Origin: a virus
Reading direction: 5' to 3' (one strand)
DNA: 38,975 bases
IMG/VR virus record: IMGVR_UViG_3300048063_000101
Span: 1-38,975 of that record
The notes below the pieces were generated by a model. That model did no database searches and was not told where the DNA came from. It was given only the letters and a program-made list of their open reading frames with translations. Below, piece by piece: positions 25,040-31,234 of the stretch. Numbering within the stretch: position 1 is the stretch's first letter; the number at the start of each line of letters is the position of its first letter. Both the position numbers and the translations under genes were made by a program.

Positions 25040-25317
25040 TGTTTGAAAGATTTAAAAGAAAAAGAAATCAAGATGGTACATTCAAGAAGGATGTATGGTG
25101 GACACCTTGGTCCGATTCGTGGGAGTATAAGATGAGTGAAGACTTAAAAGATATGCTTGAAAGAACTATATGGACTTTCGTTGAAGCATTCCTTGGAGCT
25201 TTAGTTGTTGCGCCCTTGATATCTGTTGATGCAAATACATTAGAGTTAGCTGCATTAGCTGGTGGTGGAGCTGCACTTGCAGTAATCAAGACATACGCAA
25301 AGAAAAAAATAAGCTAA
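25039..25317 (+). CDS. Holin, r1t-like (92 aa)
   Basis: TAATG start. The N-terminal ~35 residues are charged and soluble (FERFKRKRNQDG). 'LERTIWTFVEAFLGALVVAP' and 'LELAALAGGGAALAVIKTY' are two transmembrane helices with the Arg-Thr-x-x-T-F-x-x-A pattern of phage r1t-type holins, common in actinobacteriophages. The C-terminus is basic (KKKIS). It would permeabilise the membrane for lysis, paired with the preceding wall-active candidate. Confidence 0.75.
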   Translation: MFERFKRKRNQDGTFKKDVWWTPWSDSWEYKMSEDLKDMLERTIWTFVEAFLGALVVAPLISVDANTLELAALAGGGAALAVIKTYAKKKIS

Positions 25318-25335
25318 GAATCTCTCCATTTATTT

Positions 25336-25350
25336 GTGTATAATAAACAC
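25336..25350 (+). promoter_or_regulatory. -10 element within near-palindrome GTGTATAATAAACAC
   Basis: TATAAT at 25339-25344 within a 15-bp sequence that differs by one base from the perfect palindrome GTGTATAATATACAC at 29218-29232 (minus). GGGAGG follows at 25355-25360. It is probably the promoter of the metallophosphoesterase gene and may also be an operator. Confidence 0.5.
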
Positions 25351-26535
25351 AACAGGGAGGTTAATATAGTAAATATTCCAGAAGAATGGGGTAATAACTT
25401 TTATAAGTCTGGCTGGAAACCAGGTTATGATATCAGTGAAACAACAGGACATGGTGAGCTTACTCATGTAGGCACTGACCCAAACTTTAGAGAAAAGTTT
25501 GATGACATACTTCGAGACTGGGGATTTGACCCAGAAAAATATCAGATAGATGGTTCAGTTCGTGCATCATCTTGGAACACACAACTTAAAGGTGGAACAG
25601 TTGAAACCTTCTTTGCATTTAAAGGTGTAGTTAAAAAGAAAAATCCAGGTCAAGATAAATACTTTAAAGAGTTATTTAAACAAGCAAAGAAAAGACCGCC
25701 GCTTAAACCCAAAACATTCGGAGGTGATACAGCATTCTGTTTCTTTATGAGTGACTGGCAGCTGGGCAAGAAGGACTATGGAGTTGAGAACACAATCAAG
25801 AGATATGACATAGCGCTGCAAGATGCAGTGAATAGAATCAAAGAGCTACGTAAGTCTGGTGTAAAGATAGATGAGATTTACATGATAGGATTAGGTGACC
25901 TTACCGAAAACTGTACACCTTTTTTCTACGAGAGCCAACCACATAGTGTAGAGTTAAATCTTATTGAGCAATACGCATTAGCAAGAAGCATGATGATGAA
26001 AACTGTTGAGACATTCTTGCCGCATGCTGATAAATTAATTTTGGCAGGCGCTCCAGGTAACCATGGTGAGGCAAGCAGGACCAGCAAGGGTCAAGTTGCT
26101 ACCAGTAGATTAGATAACACTGACACTATGCACCTTGAGATTTGTCGTGAGATAATGGCAGCTAATCCAGATAGATACAAGAAGGTAGAAGTAATAATAC
26201 CTAAAGGATTTCACCAGGTTATGACCATCAAAAATATACCATGTGCTTGGACTCATGGACACATGTCTGGTGGCGGCGGGAACGCAGAAGCTAAGATAGA
26301 GAACTGGTGGAAAGGTCAGATGTATGGATTCTTACCAGCTAAGGATGCACAGATACTTATTACTGCACACTACCATCACTTCAGAGCGAAGCAGCAAGGT
26401 GATAGGACTTGGTTCCAGGCACCTAGCTTAGATAAAAGCTTAGACTTCACAGCACGCAGCGGTCTCTGGTCCCATCCAGGTGTACTAACATTCACTATAA
26501 ATAAAAAGGGCTGGGATAATTTAAAGATTGTATAA
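25336..26535 (+). CDS. Calcineurin-like metallophosphoesterase (start uncertain)
   Basis: Metallophosphoesterase motifs in order: SDWQ (D140), GLGDLTEN (D188), GAPGNHGE (N242-H243), WTHGH (307-309) and AHYHH (345-348), forming the two-metal site. A family-typical 'NWWKGQ' and 'TWFQAPSLD' follow; closest in my memory are actinobacteriophage phosphoesterases. Possible substrates are nucleic acids or nucleotides. The frame is open from GTG 25336, but that codon sits in a promoter -10 element. RBS GGGAGG (25355-25360) instead points to AUA 25366 or AUU 25375. No in-frame ATG exists before residue 138. Confidence 0.85.
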   Translation: MYNKHNREVNIVNIPEEWGNNFYKSGWKPGYDISETTGHGELTHVGTDPNFREKFDDILRDWGFDPEKYQIDGSVRASSWNTQLKGGTVETFFAFKGVVKKKNPGQDKYFKELFKQAKKRPPLKPKTFGGDTAFCFFMSDWQLGKKDYGVENTIKRYDIALQDAVNRIKELRKSGVKIDEIYMIGLGDLTENCTPFFYESQPHSVELNLIEQYALARSMMMKTVETFLPHADKLILAGAPGNHGEASRTSKGQVATSRLDNTDTMHLEICREIMAANPDRYKKVEVIIPKGFHQVMTIKNIPCAWTHGHMSGGGGNAEAKIENWWKGQMYGFLPAKDAQILITAHYHHFRAKQQGDRTWFQAPSLDKSLDFTARSGLWSHPGVLTFTINKKGWDNLKIV

Positions 26536-26540
26536 AGAAA

Positions 26541-26566
26541 ACCTACACCAGGGCAATAGTGTAGGT
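26541..26566. terminator. Bidirectional terminator hairpin
   Basis: ACCTACAC (26541-26548) and GTGTAGGT (26559-26566) pair around a 10-nt loop. CTCTTCTT follows on the plus strand, and TTTTCTTTA follows on the minus strand. It lies at the meeting point of late plus-strand and early minus-strand transcription. Confidence 0.75.
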
Positions 26567-26574
26567 CTCTTCTT

Positions 26575-26599
26575 ACTTAGCTACGAAAGGAAGCTAAGT
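26575..26599. terminator. Second stem-loop at the convergence point
   Basis: ACTTAGCT (26575-26582) and AGCTAAGT (26592-26599) pair around a 9-nt loop. It abuts the stop codon of the last minus-strand gene, so it is probably the early-operon terminator, backed up by the hairpin at 26541. Confidence 0.6.
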
Positions 26600-26700
26600 T
26601 AAATGTCTCCTCTGTTGCAGTCATAACATGTCTCTGTGTCACCATCTATAGGTTTTATATCTTTACATAGTTTGCAATAGAGTTCAGCAATGTTACCCAT
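26599..26700 (-). CDS. Zinc-ribbon micro-protein (33 aa)
   Basis: ATG 26700 overlaps the preceding gene by 8 nt. The peptide has 'LYCKLCKDI' (Cys 9, 12) and 'ETCYDCNRGD' (Cys 25, 28), a complete CxxC...CxxC zinc-ribbon knuckle pair. Too short for more than a metal-binding module. Last gene of the early strand. Confidence 0.6.
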   Translation of the reverse strand: MGNIAELYCKLCKDIKPIDGDTETCYDCNRGDI

Positions 26701-26818
26701 CGGACAAATCAAAGTCCTCTTCGGGGTCGTTATGTTTATTAATCATAACTTTAGATACCATATCAAAAAACTCTGATGAGTTTATATCAATGGCTGGTCC
26801 ATCGAATGGATTAGCCAT
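26693..26818 (-). CDS. Small acidic protein (41 aa)
   Basis: ATG 26818 shares one base with the stop of the gene before it. Begins MANPFDGPAIDINSSEFF and ends with acidic 'DPEEDFDLSDG'. No domain recognised. Tight overlaps on both sides support it. Confidence 0.55.
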   Translation of the reverse strand: MANPFDGPAIDINSSEFFDMVSKVMINKHNDPEEDFDLSDG

Positions 26819-26931
26819 TACTCTTCCTCCTCTTTATCAGTAGGCATTCCACCAGCTAATCCTTTTTGTGGATATTTTTGTGAAATTTTTTCTAGTCTTT
26901 CTATAAGAGCATCGTAATTTTGTTTAGACAT
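26818..26931 (-). CDS. Small protein, helical then acidic tail (37 aa)
   Basis: ATG 26931 preceded by AGGAGGAG. Short helix 'NYDALIERLEKISQKYP', then Gly-rich 'GLAGGMP' and a Glu tail. Overlaps the 77-aa gene by 8 nt. Function unknown. Confidence 0.6.
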   Translation of the reverse strand: MSKQNYDALIERLEKISQKYPQKGLAGGMPTDKEEEE

Positions 26932-27157
26932 TCTCCTCCTCATAATTACCAATAGGTTCTTGAAACTTAGGGTCACCATAGGCATTGATTAAACCTAGTA
27001 AGTATCCGCATACTTCATGGCTTACCTCTTGCTCAATAGTATTTGAATTGGTAACCATCAGCATAAGATTTCTAGCAATAGCATGGACCCTGGGATTGTT
27101 AACCTCCCACATAGGAGATTCTTTTATAGCATCTTCTATTAACATGTCCAATACCAT
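26924..27157 (-). CDS. Hypothetical early protein (77 aa)
   Basis: GAGGAGGAG lies 5 nt before ATG 27157, overlapping the previous stop. Helical pattern ('MLIEDAIKES', 'VHAIARNLMLMVTN', 'EVSHEVCGYLLGLINAYGDP') and an acidic end. No recognised family. The even helix spacing suggests a small helical bundle, perhaps a regulator that binds another protein. Confidence 0.65.
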   Translation of the reverse strand: MVLDMLIEDAIKESPMWEVNNPRVHAIARNLMLMVTNSNTIEQEVSHEVCGYLLGLINAYGDPKFQEPIGNYEEENV

Positions 27158-27159
27158 GA

Positions 27160-27351
27160 CTACTCCTCCTCTTGTACTGGTTTAACTTTACCTAATGTAA
27201 TCTCCACAGCAGCCATAATACCTAGCAGCTGTAATGATTGGTCCTTCTGAATTATTGTATGCTCTTTAAATACTGGAGAACCTTCTTTGGTTTTCCTTGA
27301 TAGTATCTCTTGCAGCAATTCTAAATCAGTCGCATCTTTTAATTGTGGCAT
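27160..27351 (-). CDS. Hypothetical early protein (63 aa)
   Basis: GGAAAGGAAATT precedes ATG 27351. Helical pattern 'DATDLELLQEILSRK', then 'LQLLGIMAAVEITLGKV' and a Glu tail. First gene after early-type promoter copy b, so it and the downstream small genes form a sub-operon. Function unknown. Confidence 0.65.
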   Translation of the reverse strand: MPQLKDATDLELLQEILSRKTKEGSPVFKEHTIIQKDQSLQLLGIMAAVEITLGKVKPVQEEE

Positions 27352-27363
27352 AATTTCCTTTCC

Positions 27364-27675
27364 TTACTTAGACTCTGACATAACAAAAAGGTTACTCGGT
27401 GGTTCATACATATACATAGCTACTTGTCCACTGTGTTGATGGTCCCACCATTCGTGGTCATTACATGGGCGACTATGTATTGTGTGTCCCATCTTTCTTA
27501 AGTCTCTTACTCTTTGTGAGTACGTAGGTATAAACATCTTCTGAAATGTAATAGCGCATAACCAATCGCCACCTACTCTACGTATTGCTTTAAGCTCTTC
27601 TAATATCTTGCCAGATTGCGAGTCTTTGGATGGCTCCTTGACTCGCTTCTGACTTAATGCTGCTGGACTAGACAT
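27364..27675 (-). CDS. Helix-turn-helix (winged-helix-like) protein (103 aa)
   Basis: Residues ~30-92 show 'RVGGDWLCAITFQ', 'FIPTYSQRVRDLRKMGHTIHSR' and 'VAMYMYEPP', the layout of the phage HTH_39-type winged helix: a recognition helix with Arg-x-x-Asp-Leu-Arg-x-x-Gly-His, then a beta wing. It overlaps the annealing-protein gene by 8 nt. Likely a DNA-binding partner in replication, recombination or transcription control. Confidence 0.65.
   Translation of the reverse strand: MSSPAALSQKRVKEPSKDSQSGKILEELKAIRRVGGDWLCAITFQKMFIPTYSQRVRDLRKMGHTIHSRPCNDHEWWDHQHSGQVAMYMYEPPSNLFVMSESK
27368..27396 (-). promoter_or_regulatory. Early-type promoter element (copy b)
   Basis: AGTAACC (27396-27390), 15 nt, AGTCTAA (27374-27368), 16 nt before the ATG of the 63-aa gene. 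Mostly inside the 3' end of the HTH gene, so the end of one gene serves as the promoter of the next. Confidence 0.65.
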
Positions 27676-28588
27676 TCTTTAGTTTGTCTATCCAAGTTGA
27701 AGCATCTCCTTGTGTGCCTGTCCCGCTATTAAGGAACTGCTTTGCCTCTGCAGCTAGGTCATCTTTACCTTTATCAATAGCTTGATTGATTAAGGTCTCG
27801 ATGAAGCTTACTTGTCCACCACTAATTGGATTCTGTTTCCATGGTCCATCTGGTATCTCTCCCATATCATCTTCTCCTACTACTACCACATCATCTGTGT
27901 TAGATTTTTCTATCTCTTGTACATCATCAAGATTTTCAATGATGCGGTTTACAACATCCGAGTTGCCTTCTCTTGCAGCGAACTCTTCCTTATGCTTCTT
28001 AATATAATCAGAAGCAACTGTTATAAATTCTTTTTGGTCCTCTTCTGTGTAGTCAGTCACCTTCTCTGGTGTACCAGTCTTAAGGTTCATTCTTGCAACA
28101 GTAAAGTCCCATGTTCTTGTTGCAAAGTTCTTGTCTTTACCACACATATCTAGGATGATGGCACCCATATCATCTTTAGAAGGGGATGTCATTGTCTGTT
28201 GTGTTGTATCTTTTTTTTTAGGTGCAGCTGCTGGCTTAGGTACAACTGAATCATCTCCTGTTGCCTTCTCCATCTCTTGTCTGCTTGGTCTCTTGGCTGA
28301 ACCCTGGAACTTCCAGTTAGCTAATGCTCTACCTATTGCTGATGTCTCGCAGTTCTCTACCCAACTGTTTTTATTAGCACCATTCTGTCCCTTGTACTCC
28401 TGGGCTAGTCCAGTGCTTACTGGATTGATGTCCTCTTTATGTTCATACACATAAGCATGAACTATTATCATGGTTCCATCATCAGATATTTTTACTGGTT
28501 CAGTCCAGACTCTACCTTCGGGGTGTGCTTTATAAAAAGCATCTAGTCTATCTTCTACTTCTAAGTAGTCGTTAAGATTGTACGCCAT
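27668..28588 (-). CDS. Putative single-strand annealing/recombination protein (306 aa)
   Basis: N-terminal ~105 residues: 'YLEVEDRLDAFYKAHPEGRVWT', 'MIIVHAYVYEH', then 'WVENCETSAIGRALANWKF' (residues 77-94) and 'KRPSRQEME' (99-107). The E-x-C/A-E-T-S-A-I-G-R-A-L-A-N signature is shared by ERF/Rad52-like and related phage proteins that coat or anneal ssDNA. The middle is charged and low-complexity. The C-terminus has a helical 'GGQVSFIETLINQAIDKGKDDL' domain. As the only recombination candidate and the largest early gene, it probably supports replication or concatemer formation. Confidence 0.6.
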   Translation of the reverse strand: MAYNLNDYLEVEDRLDAFYKAHPEGRVWTEPVKISDDGTMIIVHAYVYEHKEDINPVSTGLAQEYKGQNGANKNSWVENCETSAIGRALANWKFQGSAKRPSRQEMEKATGDDSVVPKPAAAPKKKDTTQQTMTSPSKDDMGAIILDMCGKDKNFATRTWDFTVARMNLKTGTPEKVTDYTEEDQKEFITVASDYIKKHKEEFAAREGNSDVVNRIIENLDDVQEIEKSNTDDVVVVGEDDMGEIPDGPWKQNPISGGQVSFIETLINQAIDKGKDDLAAEAKQFLNSGTGTQGDASTWIDKLKNV

Positions 28589-28799
28589 TCTTTATACCTT
28601 TCTCTTTCGCTATTGTATATACATGCTTCCTGGATATACCAGCGCTGCTAGCAATCACTGAAGCTGTCATCTTGGTTTCATTTCTTTTATTAAAGAGATA
28701 AGTTATCATTGTATTTCTTATGCCTGTATCTTCCTTCATCTTGGTAGATAGTTCCATAAGTTCTTTTAACATTAGCTCTTCATAACTTGGTTGACTCAT
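28572..28799 (-). CDS. Small HTH DNA-binding protein (75 aa)
   Basis: Residues ~45-69 (TASVIASSAGISRKHVYTIAKEKG) are a textbook helix-turn-helix: Ala-Ser-x-Ala-Gly-Ile-Ser turn and recognition helix RKHVYTIAKE. Short acidic helical N-terminus. Overlaps its neighbours at both ends. A transcriptional regulator of the phage switch, or a replication-initiation helper. Confidence 0.7.
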   Translation of the reverse strand: MSQPSYEELMLKELMELSTKMKEDTGIRNTMITYLFNKRNETKMTASVIASSAGISRKHVYTIAKEKGIKNGVQS

Positions 28800-29026
28800 A
28801 GTTCAAACACATCTATGAAACATTTAGTGCATAGTTTAGTCTTGGCTACTCTAGGTACTTTGACACCGCATTCACTACAAACACTTCGGTTCCTCTTACC
28901 CATCTTGCCTTGTTTGACTTGGTCTTGAATAAACTCTTTGACTGAATTATCGATAGAGATATCTCCACTACCCATGTCAGCAATCAATTTGTTTAGACTG
29001 TCATCATCCCATATAGGGTCACTCAT
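28796..29026 (-). CDS. Zinc-ribbon protein (76 aa)
   Basis: First gene after promoter copy c; AAAGGAAGGA upstream of the ATG. An acidic N-terminal ~40 residues are followed by Cys50-x2-Cys53 and Cys66-x2-Cys69 with basic residues between (VKVPRVAKTKL). Likely a Zn-stabilised nucleic-acid or RNA-polymerase binding module. A WhiB-type iron-sulfur protein was considered, but spacing and length do not fit. Confidence 0.65.
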   Translation of the reverse strand: MSDPIWDDDSLNKLIADMGSGDISIDNSVKEFIQDQVKQGKMGKRNRSVCSECGVKVPRVAKTKLCTKCFIDVFEL

Positions 29027-29046
29027 AGTATTCCTTCCTTTAATAT

Positions 29047-29075
29047 TTAGACTCTTTTAATTTTATTTAGTTACA
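29047..29075 (-). promoter_or_regulatory. Early-type promoter element (copy c)
   Basis: TGTAACT (29075-29069), 15 nt, AGTCTAA (29053-29047), 20 nt before ATG 29026. The TAA in the upstream box is also the stop codon of the 40-aa gene at 29071-29193. Confidence 0.7.
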
Positions 29076-29193
29076 CATTTACTGGCTGTTTTACTTGTGC
29101 TTTTAGATACATATTGCACAAAGTATTTAAACAAACATGCCTGGCATTTATTATCTGTGTATGTCTGCCGCAGCTATAACATATACTTGACAA
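29071..29193 (-). CDS. Zinc-ribbon micro-protein, TTG start (40 aa)
   Basis: AAGGAGG (29205-29199) lies 5 nt before TTG 29193, an excellent RBS that fixes the unusual start. The protein contains 'ICYSCGRHTQI' and 'HVCLNTLCNMY', giving paired cysteines (CxxC and C-x4-C) around His residues. A TGTGTATAAT promoter lies 31 nt upstream. Function unknown; metal-binding. Confidence 0.6.
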   Translation of the reverse strand: MSSICYSCGRHTQIINARHVCLNTLCNMYLKAQVKQPVNV

Positions 29194-29217
29194 CGTAACC
29201 TCCTTATACATTCTTTA

Positions 29218-29233
29218 GTGTATATTATACACA
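29218..29233 (-). promoter_or_regulatory. Promoter/operator: palindrome GTGTATAATATACAC
   Basis: The minus strand has TGTGTATAAT (29233-29224) in a perfect 7+1+7 palindrome at 29218-29232. A start near 29217 gives a ~24-nt leader with the AAGGAGG site. A palindrome over the -10 is the classic arrangement for a repressor operator. Confidence 0.55.
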
Positions 29234-29235
29234 AC

Positions 29236-29373
29236 TTAATTTAATAAGTCTTGTTGTTTTCTAGCATGTCTTAACTCTCTCCAGTTTCCATAGATTGTGT
29301 ACAATCCTACAAACAAATAGGTAATGTACGCAGTGAACATGGTGAGTATTATAAATCCTTCTACACTTTTCAA
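29236..29373 (-). CDS. Single-TM small membrane protein, TTG start (45 aa)
   Basis: TTG 29373 is preceded by AAAGGA at a 7-nt spacing, 13 nt after the stop of the 74-aa gene. Residues ~5-27 ('EGFIILTMFTAYITYLFVGL') form one transmembrane helix, followed by a basic/aromatic tail 'NWRELRHARKQQDLL'. Short early membrane proteins of phages often block superinfection or modify the envelope; that role is speculation here. Confidence 0.5.
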   Translation of the reverse strand: MKSVEGFIILTMFTAYITYLFVGLYTIYGNWRELRHARKQQDLLN

Positions 29374-29386
29374 AACAATATCCTTT

Positions 29387-29611
29387 CTACCTTGCACCAC
29401 AACTAGGACAAGGTGCTGAGTTCTTTCTTATAAGTTCGTATGTATCTATAATTGGTAAAGGGTAATTAACTTTTCTATAGAATGCTTCTTCTTCTTTAGT
29501 AAATTGCACCCCATTAAAAAAGAGATATCTTTCTTCTTCACCTTCATATCTTGCACTGATAATCCTATCACTGCCATTATAGAAATGTTCTATAACATCT
29601 TTTAATATCAT
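29387..29611 (-). CDS. Hypothetical early protein with CPSCG end (74 aa)
   Basis: ATG directly follows the stop of the 200-aa gene (TAAATG). Beta/alpha pattern 'RIISARYEGEEERYLFFNGVQFTKEEEAFYRKV', then a terminal 'APCPSCGAR'. A single CxxC could pair with another subunit or a metal. No family recognised. Confidence 0.6.
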   Translation of the reverse strand: MILKDVIEHFYNGSDRIISARYEGEEERYLFFNGVQFTKEEEAFYRKVNYPLPIIDTYELIRKNSAPCPSCGAR

Positions 29612-30214
29612 TTAATGTCCCCATCCTGCTGCAGTCTCATGGTTTGGAACTCCATCCCATAACACAGCGTATCTGTATCCATCTATTTTTATGTGTCCAT
29701 CTTGTGGAATCTTGTTCATCTCTTCACCAGATGATAAGTAATGCAATGGATTTGGTGTTACTTTGTTTGCACCATGTGACCCATACTCTACAATTTTTCC
29801 TATCTGTCTTACCTTGATAGATGCTTTTAGTTTTTTAGTTACTACATAATAATCAACGTTGGTCTGGTCGTAACCCCAGCTATCAACAAAGATGTCACCC
29901 TCTTTAATTGATGCAAAGAACTCTCTCTTCTTGTTGATTCTTGCAGCTGCTCTCTCTATCTTTAGTTCTTGTGCTTGCTTGCACTTAACAAAATAATCTT
30001 GGATATATTTTCTGCGCTCTCTCTCATCTCTGAATCTATAGCTCCAGTCTTGTGTTGCTTTCTTACCACTGAATGCAGTAGCAATCATTTTCTTTTTGTG
30101 AACAAACACGATTGCTTCTTCATTAGTTAAATTTGTATAGTGTTGTTCTGCTTTCTCATAATCTTTATGAGTTGACAAGAACTCTTTGTAACTTTGTCCG
30201 ATTAAGTTATCCAT
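29612..30214 (-). CDS. Conserved-type hypothetical protein of phages/plasmids (200 aa)
   Basis: GAAGGAAGGA precedes ATG 30214, after promoter copy e. N-terminal helix pair, then 'TAFSGKKATQDWSYRFRDERERRKYIQDY', and a C-terminal beta domain beginning 'KEGDIFVDSWGYDQTNVDYYVV'. The 'GDI-x-V-x-SWGYDQTN-x-D-x-Y-x-V' signature is one I associate with uncharacterised proteins widespread on phages and plasmids. Role unknown; broad mobile-element distribution suggests a host-interaction function. Confidence 0.65.
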   Translation of the reverse strand: MDNLIGQSYKEFLSTHKDYEKAEQHYTNLTNEEAIVFVHKKKMIATAFSGKKATQDWSYRFRDERERRKYIQDYFVKCKQAQELKIERAAARINKKREFFASIKEGDIFVDSWGYDQTNVDYYVVTKKLKASIKVRQIGKIVEYGSHGANKVTPNPLHYLSSGEEMNKIPQDGHIKIDGYRYAVLWDGVPNHETAAGWGH

Positions 30215-30237
30215 TTAGTTTCCTTCCTTCATATTGT

Positions 30238-30266
30238 TTAGACTTAATAATTTAATTATGGTTACT
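30238..30266 (-). promoter_or_regulatory. Early-type promoter element (copy e)
   Basis: AGTAACC (30266-30260), 15 nt, AGTCTAA (30244-30238). The upstream box contains the stop codon of the 47-aa gene. The stretch after AGTCTAA (ACAATATGAAG) is identical to that of copy h at 32005, so the elements share leader sequence beyond the boxes. Confidence 0.7.
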
Positions 30267-30405
30267 CTTTATTCTCAACAACTACAACTTTACGTTCTGT
30301 TGTCATGCCTTCACTGTATGATTTTATGTGTAATTGTGCTTCATCATAGGTGTAACCTCTTAGCAAGCACATCCATAATTGTTGTATCACTTGTTGTTCT
30401 GTCAT
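30262..30405 (-). CDS. Small early protein (47 aa)
   Basis: GAGGAG 5 nt before ATG 30405, which overlaps the preceding TAA (TAATG). Helical 'VIQQLWMCLLRGYTYDEAQLHI', then 'TERKVVVVENKE'. No recognised domain. Good RBS and coupling make translation likely. Confidence 0.6.
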   Translation of the reverse strand: MTEQQVIQQLWMCLLRGYTYDEAQLHIKSYSEGMTTERKVVVVENKE

Positions 30406-30500
30406 TATTTCTCCTCTTTGTCTAACTCAACACGCTCTGTTTTAATAAACCTGCCGCTATCATCGTATATAAATTCAATCTCCCAATCTTTAACTGACAC
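30405..30500 (-). CDS. Small early protein (31-34 aa)
   Basis: GTG 30500 (31 aa) or GTG 30509 (34 aa), inside the end of the 89-aa gene. Beta-like 'DWEIEFIYDDSGRFIKTERVEL' then a charged tail. The stop is coupled to the next ATG (TAATG). It fills an otherwise empty 85-bp gap in a strand with no other gaps. Confidence 0.5.
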   Translation of the reverse strand: MSVKDWEIEFIYDDSGRFIKTERVELDKEEK

Positions 30501-30759
30501 TGACTTCACCCTTCTTGTTAATGAAAAACTTACCGAAGAAATCTCTCTTGCTATATGGACTTGGTCCAACAAAAGTTATATCTCCATGTTTTTCTAATGC
30601 TTCTTTAGTTAGTCTGCCCTCGAACTGTTCGCCATACATACTGACTTGTTCTAATGCAATCATATCTAACCTACCAGCAGCAACTAATTCTTTTAATTGC
30701 TTCTTGCTCTTAGGTCTTGAGTCCATCCCATCAAGAATGAATATCCCTTGCGCACTCAT
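30490..30759 (-). CDS. Hypothetical early protein (89 aa)
   Basis: AAGGAAGGTAAACA precedes ATG 30759, 29 nt after promoter copy f. Contains 'IFILDGMDSRPKSKKQLKELVAAGRLDMIALEQVSMYG' and a beta C-terminal half 'DITFVGPSPYSKRDFFGKFF'. The 'S-K-K-x-L-K-E-L-V-A-A-G' helix pattern resembles small nucleic-acid-binding helices, but no family is certain. Confidence 0.6.
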   Translation of the reverse strand: MSAQGIFILDGMDSRPKSKKQLKELVAAGRLDMIALEQVSMYGEQFEGRLTKEALEKHGDITFVGPSPYSKRDFFGKFFINKKGEVSVS

Positions 30760-30784
30760 TGTTTACCTTCCTTTTTTATCATCA

Positions 30785-30880
30785 CTACTTAGACTCGACC
30801 AACTCATTATTGGTTACACGTTTATATAATCCCCCACATCTACATATATTTACATGAATATTGTATCTGCAATAACTCAT
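30785..30880 (-). CDS. Cys/His-containing micro-protein (31 aa)
   Basis: ATG 30880 overlaps the stop of the 61-aa gene (TAATG). Cys4, His9, Cys13 and Cys15 in 'YCRYNIHVNICRCGG' could bind a metal. Its last codons run through promoter copy f, where both boxes are read as coding sequence. Plausible from coupling; no family. Confidence 0.5.
   Translation of the reverse strand: MSYCRYNIHVNICRCGGLYKRVTNNELVESK
30789..30818 (-). promoter_or_regulatory. Early-type promoter element (copy f)
   Basis: TGTAACC (30818-30812), 16 nt, AGTCTAA (30795-30789), upstream of the 89-aa gene. Confidence 0.7.
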
Positions 30881-31065
30881 TACTTACCATCCAGTTCTAC
30901 TGTTGCAACAGTGTTTCCATTAGTATCTTTTAATTTGAGAACTTCAAATCCTCCTTCTTCAACTTTGTAAATAAGTTTCGCAGCTTTATCTAGGATGGTT
31001 CCTACTTCATAGTGGAAGGCATCCTCGAACGCTGCGTTGTTTGTATCGATTGTAATTTGTATCAT
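30880..31065 (-). CDS. Hypothetical early protein (61 aa)
   Basis: ATG 31065 shares a base with the preceding stop. Beta-alpha-beta pattern: 'IQITIDTNNAAF', 'EVGTILDKAAKLIYKVEEGGFEVLKLKDTNG' and 'TVATVELDG'. The same fold pattern is seen in many small uncharacterised phage early proteins. Function unknown. Confidence 0.65.
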   Translation of the reverse strand: MIQITIDTNNAAFEDAFHYEVGTILDKAAKLIYKVEEGGFEVLKLKDTNGNTVATVELDGK

Positions 31066-31181
31066 TACTTAAGCTCCTCTTTATATTTCATAGTGTCTGC
31101 ACCTGCACCAGTTATCTGATACACATCTCTCTTAACTTCATTGCCGAATATATCTACCCAAACAATTTCTTTTTCTTCCAT
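31065..31181 (-). CDS. Small early protein (38 aa)
   Basis: AAGGAAGGAAAACAA precedes ATG 31181, 23 nt after promoter copy g. Two short strands ('KEIVWVDIFGNEVKRDVYQITG') then a Lys/Glu helix. First gene of a four-gene overlapping sub-operon running to 30490. Function unknown. Confidence 0.6.
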   Translation of the reverse strand: MEEKEIVWVDIFGNEVKRDVYQITGAGADTMKYKEELK

Positions 31182-31204
31182 TTGTTTTCCTTCCTTCACG
31201 TAAC

Positions 31205-31234
31205 TTAGACTATTTAAATTTGAAATAGGTTACA
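31205..31234 (-). promoter_or_regulatory. Early-type promoter element (copy g)
   Basis: TGTAACC (31234-31228), 16 nt, AGTCTAA (31211-31205). The TAA of the upstream box is the stop codon of the 172-aa gene. Confidence 0.7.

Noticed and set aside
27786-28454. Several plus-strand frames (73-113 aa)
   Set aside because: Antisense to the annealing-type protein; Ser/Cys/Phe-rich with no ribosome-binding sites.
28796-29026. WhiB-type iron-sulfur regulator
   Set aside because: Only CxxC...CxxC is present at the C-terminal end; the WhiB Cys spacing and Gly-Val-Trp-Gly-Gly turn are missing.
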